64,000 nt of DNA from Micrasema longulum. Its lineage: Eukaryota; Arthropoda; Insecta; Trichoptera; Brachycentridae. The stretch spans positions 62,001-126,000 of the forward strand of contig JAGVSM010002973.1 of NCBI GenBank assembly GCA_022494885.1. Direction: 5' to 3'. Of this stretch, positions 34,034 through 46,000 are shown in pieces. A program made the position numbers and the translations under genes. Numbering within the stretch: the first letter of the stretch is position 1; each line of letters starts with the position of its first letter. The notes beneath the pieces were generated by a model. The model ran no database searches. It was given only the letters and a program-made list of their open reading frames with translations, and was not told where the DNA came from.

Positions 34034-37000
34034 CTGAAAATGCAAACATAAACATTTAGGAAGTAGTCAAAATTATCTTTATCTCGGTAGTCTACAAGTT
34101 TGTATAAATAAAAAATTATGTACATTTTGCAAATTTTTAAACGTAATTACTATAAATGTCATCGCAAATGTCAATGATACTAATCGTATATCAATACTTA
34201 TACTGGCTAACAGAAGATAAGGAAAAAACTTACAATACATCAAATGAACTCCGAATTTATTAGCATCAAAATAAATACCAAATGAACATAAGCAAAAAAT
34301 GTTTATAATTTAAATGTTTTCTTATCACAAGATTCGTTAATATATGGTTACAAATTGCACGATGAAAATATAATAACAATAGTTTACTGATCATAATACA
34401 ATACAAAACATATCTGTATGCGAGAGGTAAACTACAGTAAGTTCAAAAACCTAACTTTTCAGGAGACAAACTAGTGATTTTTTTTTATTTACTACGCTTT
34501 AAACGTCTGCTATTTTCTAACGAGAGGTTGCAAAGCAAATTTGTTTTTAATTATACATTAATTTTGTTTTTAGATTTTTTTTAGTGCTTAAAATGGAGAT
34601 ACATTTGTTTACCCCTAAATACCTTTATGGTACACCATCAAATGTTACATGGAAAAACAACAGTGAATCTAAAGGATTGTTTCCCAGTGTAGAAAACGAA
34701 AAACACTCCTTTATAATTATTTTTTGTAAGGATAATACTGTTTAATGTTTTTTGAATAATTAAATGTTAAAAGGGGCCTATACATCAACAACAGGTTTTA
34801 ATTTTCATGGATTTATTGTCATACAAAATTAGTCAAATAAAATTTATAACACTTATTTTTAGGAAATAAGAAACTCTATTTTATGAAGTTTAGTAAAAAA
34901 TAAATAGTTAGATACTTAAGTCCGCAAATTTGAAATAACCAGTGGTCAGTTTTGCCGCTTCGCTTTCGCCACGTCTTCGAGACCAGTATCTTTATTATAA
35001 AGTCCAGTTACATAAGTAAGGATAGGATCTATCCTATACTAAGATTCTTTACTGGAATTTGTGGCATACTACTGCGGTAGCCGCCTTAGCTTGTTGGAGA
35101 TTGACTAGCAGCACTTTGACCATATATTTTTTGGGGGGTTTGGAGTTGGAAGGGTCAGAGATAAAACTTACTTACTTACTTCAAACTTATGGAAGCAATG
35201 ACCATGTATAAAAATATATAATACTGGAGTTACAATAAAAAATATAAATAATCTTTGTTATCAAAGAAATTAGGAGTTACTGCTATTTACTTGATTATTA
35301 TGAGGATACAAAAATTTGCTTTCGACATAGTAATAACTCAATTTCAGGAGGAGTTTTGACAGCTATAATTGTCAGTTCGTTTAGTGTTTAGATCATAGAA
35401 TTAAGAATAGTCCAGAAACCGCATACGCGCATCGAACAGAAGGCGACTAAACTACTCTTAAGAGTAGTTTTACGTTTTGACCCATTAGATTCTTTGTAGA
35501 CGTCGCTCAGTACACAACTCCTGATGTGAATTCAACTATGCCGTGTTGTGTCGTTTTCAAGTGTAGAAATACTGCTGGGATCTTAAATAAACAGGATGAG
35601 ATCACATTTCATATGTAATTAGCAAATGCATGTGTAAGTAGCAAATGCAAATGCAACAAATGCAAAAATTTAATTATTTTTTCATCTGTCAGATTGTCGA
35701 TGAAAACAAAAAGGACATTTCGTTAGTGTTGCCAGGGTAGTAATTTTTTTTACCCTACTTGGCTCATCTAATGAGATAACTAATGAAAATTGGACCTCTG
35801 ATTAAACAATGCCGTGGTGGATATTTGACCGACATTATCTTTAAAACATCAAATATTATTTAACATGATATAAAAATATCAGTTTTATGTAAAATAAAAT
35901 TTGTTTTATATTTTAAATTCAAAGTTCATAAATTCAATTACTTTTATTAAATTACCCTTTACTTATTTATTTTGTTGTGTCAATTAATGTTTCCGCGTGC
36001 ACAATAAAATTTTAGAGATATTAACAAATGCTTTTTTTTTTAACCTTACATTTGTGTTGTGATTATATTTTTTCCCATCTGGCAACATTACGCGGCGACT
36101 TCCCGAATGCGCGGGCCAAAAGTGGAGGTGAGGGGATTTTTGGACACAGTCCGATGCATTCAAATATGATTTAACTCTCCTTCTGGACTATTCTTAATTC
36201 CATGGTTTAGCTCCAGTAATTTTGCCATATTTGTGATTGTTTCCAAAGTTTTTTTAGTTTTTTGATGGTTGCCGGTAAAGGAGTACTTCCCAGATAAGCC
36301 GAATCCATAGTTATTTTATATTTTGATCCTAATTTAAGTTTTCAAATTTCATACTACTGAAATTTTCAGTTACAGGAGTAAATTGCAACAATAACTTCTT
36401 TTGTTTTTTTTTCACGTTGTTATACAATTTTTTATTTTTAAATAATTAATTTTTGTGGGAATATGGAGAGCATTATTAAAAAGAATTAAAAAGAGTCCAG
36501 AAGGAGTGTAGAATCATATTTAAATACATCGGACTGTGTCCAAATATCCCCAAAAGAAACATTACTCTCTTATTCAACGTAATATCCCATCACGACTTTG
36601 TTTTAAGAAAATTTCGCTGAATAAAAAAGATACATCCACCACTTGTCGAATGAGGATTGCTGTACGAGGACTCACCTTGCGAGAATTAGTGTCTTTGACT
36701 CCCCCATTTGCGATTGTCATTTTGAAGAAGAGGATCTCAACCACTTATTCTTTGTTTGCCCAATAAATGACCAAATGCCAGCCTTCATACGACTTTGGCC
36801 CCACTAATTTCTCTTCCTACAAATATCCAACCTTATGGGTGGAGGATTGATAATTTTGTGGAGGGATTCTCCTTTTTAGTTTAAAAACTAAAAAGGAGTG
36901 AACTTTCTCGGAACTGTTAGACTTACCTATGTTTATGTTGCTTGCAGACCCGACGGTTGGGCCTGGTTGCTCGTTGCGTACTGCGAACCAGTTTGTTTGT

Positions 37001-40000
37001 AAAATAATTCAACGCGACATTGGCAAAAGCATCAAATTTAATATGCAATGCCATTTTTTTATTTTTTTTTTTAAAACTCAATTTTATAATATTTACATCT
37101 CGCATACAAATATAACAAAAGAAATATAATATAATATGCTAAATACATCACTATTTTTAAATATAACATAATAAAAGTATCATGGTACCTCTATTTTAAT
37201 GAGCAATAATAATTGTGATATTAGATTTTTGTAATAATTACCCCATAGCCAGCAACAGGTCCTATCCCATGGCTTAAGTAGGGATCAGCATACTCCCGAC
37301 CATACCTGAAATTGTGTTTCATTAGTGTTTCATTAGAGGCACATATGTGGTTCAGTTCATATCTTAATAAAAGAGAATATGCAGTCGTGTTCCAGGGTAA
37401 AAGCTCAACCAACTTTCGGGTGTCTACAGGAGTGCCTCAAGGGTCAGTACTCGGACCACTTCTATATCTCCTTTACACTAAAGATATAGAGAACATTATC
37501 AAAGAATGTGGATTGTGGTCGCACTGCTATGCAGATGATACGCAGATTTATTTTTATTGCAAACCAGGCGAGAGAAGTGTGCTTGTCAATTTAATTGATG
37601 GATGCATCAAGAAAATAGGAAACTGGATGGCTGAAAACAGACTAACATTAAACCCATTAAAAACTGAACAACTGTGGGTGGCTTCAGCCAGACGACAGAA
37701 CAGACGGCTCTACCCAATGTAGGGAGTGCCGCTTTACCCACCGTTAAACTACTGGGAGTTTTACTCAATTCTGACCTATCTCTTGACGCTCAAATTAGTA
37801 GAACGATAAGTTCATGTTTCTACCAGCTGAGACAAATTAAATGCATACGCAAAAATTTGCCGGTTGATGCCGCCCGTCAATTAATAAATGCGTTTGTAGT
37901 GTCTAGAGTCGATTATTGTAATGGTATTTATGCAGGTCTACCAATGAACAAAATGACTCGCCTACAATCTGTATTGAATGCCGCAGCTAGACTTATTTTC
38001 GGAATCTCTAAGTTCAGTCATATCACTCCACTACTTCGGGAACTACACTGGCTACGCTTCCCACAGAGGGTCGAATACAAACTCTGTTGGCTTATGTATA
38101 AGTCACTGCACAACTCTGCTCCGGAATATCTAAGGGAACTATGCATTCCAGATGAACTAGCTGACAGGCGTCTCACGCTTAGATCAGCTACGTCTACAGC
38201 GAGAGGAAAAGTTATTATATCTCTACGCAAACAGCGCACTAAATTTAGTGAACGCGCATTTGCGGTTGCAGGCCCCATGGCATGGAATGCTCTCCCAGCA
38301 GAGGTGTGAGGCTGTGAAAGTGAAGTGATGTTTCGGAAAAAACTTAAAACCCCCTTGTTCTCTAAATCATTTGAATAAATCCGTAGCACGTGACAACAAA
38401 ATAAATTATTTTAATCAAATTACAAATTTAAAGCTTCAATTAAATTAACTTAACAGTAGAATCACCATGTAAAGCGCCCTTGAGGTATTTTATTACGAAA
38501 ATGGCGCTATATAAGTTATCCACAATAGAATATTCATTCATATATCACACGATTTTAAAGTTATTTAATTGTAGAGTAACACTCCTCGCAGTTAATAATG
38601 TTTTAAAAAGTGTAAGCATTTTTCATATTGATATTATTATTTTAGGAGGTTGAGGAGGATAAGAATTATAATTTTACTGTGAATGTTAATAATTATTTTG
38701 TGAAATGTTCGTAATTTATTTATTTATTTATTTATTCTTATCATTATATTACATACACAAAATTATAATTTATGTAAAGTTGCTTTGACTGTCTAACTAG
38801 GGTTATTTACACCGTTCTAAGACAGTAAAAAAAATATAAAAAACAGAAATCAATATATAGAAACAGTTATAAAGATACAGGACAAAGTGAATAACAAAGT
38901 AAAAAATGGAGTAAAAACATGGTAAAAATGTAGTAAAAACATAGTAAAATGTAATAAAAACATAGTAAAATTGTAGTAAAAATATGGTAAAAATGTAGTA
39001 AAAACATAATAAAAATGTAGTAAAAAAACGTAGCAAAAAATAAAAAAATAAAAACAAAGTAATAAATGCAGTAAAAACATAGTTAAAACCATTAAAATAT
39101 ACAAATATGTCTATAAAAATATTTTGAATTTCAGTAAAATGCGAAATAAAAACAGAATACATAGTAAGAAACATATTTAAAGTCATAATAAAAAAATGAA
39201 TGTATGTTGTACAGCAAAAAGCATATTTAAAGAAAGAAAAAAAAATATAGCAAAATACCGAGTAGAAAGAGAAAAAAAAACAACATATTAAATTTATTTT
39301 TTTGTCCTAGCTTTAATTTTCTTTATTTGTATTTTATTTCAATTGTGCCTGTATATATTATAAAAAATTTTGTTTCCCATTTTTCAAATGGACTAAGTCC
39401 GTTAATAAATAAATAAACAAAGAAAATAGTTGATTATATTTTTACTAGGCAAATAATTTTGTTTGGGGAAGGTTTATCACAATTTGTTTAAGGTCAATAA
39501 ATAAAAATTGCATTGACAATAACTTCGTCAATATATTGTTATGTACATGCTTATAACATTTGTGAGAATAGTATGCAATTCATGATAAAATTGATTTATT
39601 TTATTTATGTGCAATCCTTGCCTAGGCCTTTATTTCTAAATGATCACATTACGGTTCCTGATTTTGTTTTTATTAAATAAAAACTATGGTAACTTTCAAT
39701 ATATTGTATTCAAACTTAATCTTATTTAAAACTCCGATAACGATGTTACTACATTATCTCTGTTTAAATCACGTCTGAAGAAACATCTCCTTTCTCTTCC
39801 TTAATCTCTCCTTCTTTCCTTTTTCCTCTTTTTTCCTTTTTCCCATTGAGTAATAGTTTTGATTTAAGGTAATTTATAAACAAATACGTTTATTTCTATT
39901 TTTATTTAACTTTAGCTTTTTAATATTTTTTTTTCTATTGAATATGTTTTGTAACTTGAATTATAAAAATAAAACATTTATTTTATTGGTTGGTTGGAAG

Positions 40001-43000
40001 AAATTGCCATTTGGCAATAAGCCCGCCAGTGTACAAATAACATTATGTACAAAAAGTTAAATAAATTTAAAAAAATAACGTGTGATCAAAAAGGAAGGCA
40101 AAACCTGAATAAAAATTAACTTGGCGCTGAAAAATTATTCACATAATATATATTTACTTCGTCGGTGTCGATAATGCATACACACGATGTCTCATCATCA
40201 TCATCATTCCCTTTCCGCACCTAATGGTGCAAAGGGCACTACATTGATACACCAATAGCAGCGTATCTTGATCATTTTTGTTACATGAAGGTAAGATGAT
40301 CAGTCTTTACGCTTCAGGTACCAGTCTAGGGACTATGAAATATTCTAGTGTGAAAACACCCTTTTAAATAAATATTTCATATCAACCATGTCAGGAATCG
40401 AACCCGATACCTCTTGCATGGCAGGCTAACGCGCTGACCATTACACCACAAGGCCGACGCACACTATGTCTTCCCCTTATAAAATTTCTTTCCATGGTTC
40501 TGTCAGTCGACCTGTTTATCTTTACAAAATGTGAGAAAACCTTAATTACAAAATAAAAAATCTTAAATCCCTAAATATTGAGAGTATGTTTCCGTATAGT
40601 ACGTAGTTTTTACCTAAAACAAGAAACTTTGGGTAGCCATTGTCTGTTATCATAAGTACATAAAAAAAGCCTACCAAATTAAAACATACATTAGAATGCT
40701 TAAATAATGGCTTACCCAGCAACGGCGTATCCGGCTAGAGGTTGGGCGGTACTGTAAGCTGCCCGGGCAGCTGTCGAGTAGCTGGCTGTGAGCCCCGCTG
40801 GTGTGGTACCTAGAGGTGCCTTCAGCAAGGGCGAAGCTGCTGCAGCCACCTGAAACATATCAGACTTCACCATTATTATTCATTCTCATTATGAAAATGA
40901 AGAGTTAAAACTAACTGGATTAATCTAACTGTAGGTTTTGCTCTGGCAACATGTAGAGTTGAACCTCAATTTACCAGAAAAGGTTATTCCACCATTTATC
41001 AACTTCCACAAAAATCTGAAACCTCTCAAGTTGATTGATGCGAGAGTTGATATACATGTATGATGAATATTCATTTAGTTTTTGGAAATGAAACTAAAGT
41101 ATTTTGTCTATCAGGTACACCCTGTTAAATTGATTGGTTACTGTGCTTGTGTTAAAGTTAAATTATGATTGACTAAGCTCTATTTGTCATCCAATAATTC
41201 CCTGATAACTTCAATTCGTCGAGAATGCTGATTTATGATATACATTTTATTAGCACTAATTTTATGAAATATTTTTACTGATTAAATTAGTATCACTTTA
41301 TTTAGTTTTGTTCTAATGTTTAGAATATATCATCAAGGAGTTGAATGTTTAGTTGTACTTAATTTTCAGTGTACATTGCTTGCCTAATAAATGTCTGAAA
41401 TTCGACTCATGTATGGCATTAAGGCTTCTTCGCTCCTTATTCAGATTGTATTGCCAATCATACTTAATAAAAACATTAAGTCAATATTCGCTGTGCGGTT
41501 TCGTAGAAATAACATAAAATAATGAATTTTATGACCTTTTGTTTTGTGCCATCATTGAAATCTTTGGTACAATAAAATCGCTGTCCCTTTTCTTTGCACT
41601 CTTATTTTTCTAAAATTATATTGCAACAGTGCGGTGCACGAGAGTGCATAATAATAAAAAAATAATTTGTCACAGTTTTTTTTTTAAATGTTTCCCGAAC
41701 CTGCAATCTCTCGCATTCTCGCACTAACTACCGCCCCACTGTCAAGCTATCAGGTCGAGACATGAGAAGGATCAAATGTGGTCAATTTTCATGAAAATCA
41801 AGCACTCTAATTGTATACTCCCTTAGAAAAAAATAAATTATCCAATGAAAACTGAAATCGTGAAATTCCAAGATGTTTCTGAGAAAATTAAAATTTTCAC
41901 CTATATTTTTGTTGCCTTGAGAATTTCCTTATTAACTAAATAACTTAAATAACTTTAATCATCCCCCTTTCGATAGATTTATTTTATCTAAATACTTATA
42001 CATCAATAATTATCTTATTATTTTTTTTTTTTAAATAAAAATAAATATTTGCGTTCTTATAATTTACACAAATATTTAATTTTGAGGGCCATTTTCAACG
42101 AGTTGTAAATAACTCACTATTAGAAAATGGGAATCAAGTTGGGGTAGATTGGGATTCGAACCACGGACCTTCGATCCGTGAGTCCGAGACACTAGCCACA
42201 GGACCACAACCCAATTCATTATCATCAGTGGCAGTATTATTGAATACGTATGTATATTACTTATAAAAAAACCTAGTACAGAAAATACGTTAAGATATCT
42301 GTCCATGTTTTTGAGAACTCAAGAATTGAGGAAAACAGTATTCACTCTTAAAATATGAATATATTGTTAGCTGAATTATACTCACGGGATTTAAGGTTTC
42401 TGGTTTACGCAAGAGTGTATTTTATTCTTCTTTCGAGTTCACAGCAAGATCAAATTGACACAAAAATAACAAACAACATGGTCTGAAAGTAAGCTGATTG
42501 ACTTTCATTGGCATTTTCAAAAGAAATTACTGTTATTGTAATGGTCTAGGCATGCTGATCCATAATAAAAAAAATTATCAAACATTTGTAATAAATAAAG
42601 CGAAAAATTTCCCGATATAATATATATTGTATGTACTGCATGCATTAAGTAATGTTTATTAAATATTTGGTAAACCATAACACGTGAAGTTTCAATTTAT
42701 TTAACAGTGATTCTTTCAAATTACAAAAAAATGATTCAAACATAATAAATATTATTTTACACAGTCTTTGCAGTGATTCTATTTAACTATAACATATACA
42801 GATAATGTGGAAAGTGTTCTCAATAGCCTATGAGAATAATTGCTATTAACTTAAGTTACATTCAATCAGTGGAACATCACAATGGAAACATTAAAATTTA
42901 GGTTTTTTTACACTTTTTTTGTAATAAGGTGACCTTTATTATTGACGTACCACATTATTGGCATGTATTTGGGTACTTACTCTTTTTGTATTATATAACT

Positions 43001-46000
43001 GCAAAATATAATTATACAGTTATGCTGATTAGTTTAAACCCCTTTATTTGATTAGCTTAGTAAATATTAGCATGATGTATTAATTTATATAATATACTTA
43101 GTAAGATTTTCACAAAATGTATACAATCATATAACCAATTGAATACATGAATGAGTTTGAAGAAATATTATACGTAAGTAGAATATGAATAGACTGAGGA
43201 AATTATTATCAAATAGGTTTGGTTAGTAATAAATCTACAAGAGGCTAGAGGTACTCGTACTATGGAGGCACTACATATTGGTTCAAAAAGATCAGATGTG
43301 CCGTTGTAATCGAAGCATCTGAGTGAAAACAGAGACAAACAACCAGTTTAGTCACAATAGAAAAGGTGTACCATCGAGTCAAAAAGCACATATAAAATAA
43401 AAAAATATTAAGGAAAAACCCCACAAAAAGATCCAATAGAACCTCGAATTAAATGAATAAAGGTGTGCAGCTGTCGCCAATACAGTAGGTAGCTATACAT
43501 AATATGTATGCGAAACAACGCATTTACATTACTTGAATTAACACATAACCTCGGTACAATATCTACAGGTAAGTAAGCATGATTCAAAATGAAAGCATTA
43601 GCAAACAAATCTTATGGACGGCGTTACCTCCACGACGGGTTTGGCGGCCTGCAACAAGAATTATTATGCTCCAAAACAGATTGACATAATTGTACAAACA
43701 ACGCCTAGTATAACATCTCTTAATAATATTGTTATGATGGTCAACAGAACAAACAACAACTTTCAGGTTTATTTAGTAAAAAGCAAAGCTACTGAAATGG
43801 GACAACTTAATTTCCTCGCTTCCTAGTATAATGACTTAGTTATAAAACAAAGTTTTTGGATGTTAGTTGACGTTATAAAGTCATTGAACAAGGCTTGCTG
43901 ATTTGAATACTTTGTTTTCCATTAGGTAATAAATCATTATAAACCAATATAAATGCATTAATATTAATAAAATATTTGACACAATCGTACTTCATCAGTT
44001 GTAATTATGGCGCACTTATAAATAAGAAAATCAAATGTTTCCATGCACAAACTGCGAATGATACCTGCATGACATATGCAGCACTGCAGTGATCATGTAT
44101 GCGAATGGTTTTGTCAATAAGGAAACACAGCATATTGTCTTTTTTTAATGCACTTGTAGTTGAGTTAATCAAAAATACTTGTGCCATTTAGGTCTGATTC
44201 AAACCCACAAATCTGGGAATAATTTTAAAGGAATTAACAGCTGATAATTTAAATATCTACACAAATAAAACTCCAATTTTACGGGTTCAGTATTCGGCTA
44301 TTAGATTTGTAAAAAATAGGTTTTATAAATAAATAAAACAAATAAACAGCTAATTATAAGAAAACATTGTAAACAATATTTAAACTACTAAAGTTTATCA
44401 AATAGTTACCTGTAGTCTGTAATTTTGGTCGGTTGCTGCGGCATAGAAGGGGTCAAAGAACACACTGCGGGGAGAAAATATGAAATGAACAACACAGTTA
44501 CCAAGAAGTGTCCATAAAGTTAAAACAATATTTTTGTTACTAGCACACTATTTTGAATTAATAACATTACAAATCGTAATTTAGTAACATGATTTACACA
44601 TTTATGTATAATCATTAGAAAAACATATAGTTGTTCCAAAAATTTCATGTAAGATAGAGAAGTCCGATTTTAAATACAGTGTATTTGAAATCTTGATATC
44701 AAAGATTATGCAATTGGCCATAACAGCTGTTGTAATATTAGAAAATATTTTTTAAAATACCATATTTTAATTAAGTACAACCTTATTGAAAAAAGAAATA
44801 ATAATTAACTCTATAAATCAAGGTACTTAATAAAACAAATAATATTTTTTTTAAATGCAAAATAATCAATAAAGTATAACCATCAAATATGCACAAAAAA
44901 CTTATAAGCGTTAATAAAATTGAATCATCACTCAAAAACAACAATAAAATTAGTGATTGACATTTAATAGATCTATGTACACAAAATATTGCATTCTCAA
45001 TGCATGCCGAAACTTGAATGCAACAAGGCGATACTTTTCATGGTTTTTATTTACATGGAATCAATAAAATGAAGAAAACTATTGCTGAGCGATCTATCGG
45101 AGACTTCGAAAGCGTTGATCATGCATGTCTTGTAAACTGAAAAGTGATTTCAATTGAAATAAACGGAAACAATTTCAAAATATAAATGTTTTTATTTAAT
45201 ACAGTTTTATAAAGTGTGTGTCTGTATAGTTTCGTCAAAATGTTTTGACAGGTAAAATCATAGAATTAAGAATAGTCCAGCAGGAGCGTAGAATCATATT
45301 TGAATACATCGGACTGTGCCCAATAATTCCCCCACTATGCTCTACTTTCGCCGCGCGCATTCGTGAGGTCGCAGCGTAATGTTGCTTGATAGGAATAAAA
45401 AAAATCGTAACACAAATACAAGGTAAAAAAAAGCAATCTGTTAATTTCTCTAAAATTTTATTGTGCACGCGGAAATATTGATTGACGCAACAGAGTAGAT
45501 AAGTAAAGGGTCATTTAATAAGAGTAATTGAATTAATGAACTTTGAACTTAAAATATAAAACAAATTTTATTTTACATAAAACGATATTTTTATATCATG
45601 TTAAATAATATTTGATGTTTTGAAGATAATGTCAGTCAAATGTCCACCACAGAGTTGTTTAATCCGAGATCCAATTTTTATTTATTCTTTCTTAGGTGAG
45701 CAGAGTAGAGTAAAAAAATTTACTGCCCTGGCAACACTAACGAAATATCCATTTTGTTTCTTCGACAATCTGACAGATGGAAAAATAATTAAATTTTTAA
45801 GTAATGCATTTGTTACATACACATTCATTTGCTAATTACACATGAAATGTGATTGCATCCTGTTTCTTTAAGATCCTAGCAGTATTTCTACACTTTAAAG
45901 GACACAACACGGCATAGTTGAATTCAAATCAGGAGTTGCATACTGAGCGACGTCTACAAAGAAACTAATGGGTCAAAACATAAACCTACTCATTTATGAG

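Larger units (their letters stand above)
34034..37241 (-). other. Last Rbfox coding intron
   Basis: AT-rich intron with a P-superfamily MITE (35394-36204), a fragment of the same family (36487-36546) and a LINE fragment (36547-37130). Around 34940-35160 is an unidentified GC-richer piece ending GGGGGGTTTGGAGTTGGAAG, possibly LINE-derived. Confidence 0.5.

Noticed and set aside
38803..39186. 127-codon minus-strand frame rich in Phe and Tyr
   Set aside because: It is the translation of irregular GTAAAAACATA-type repeats; overlapping frames look the same and no domain is present.
44042..45125. Isolated UGCAUG motifs near the exon at 44410 (44042-44047, 45120-45125)
   Set aside because: At this composition about four such hexamers are expected by chance over the Rbfox introns; only the cluster at the 93-nt exon stands out.
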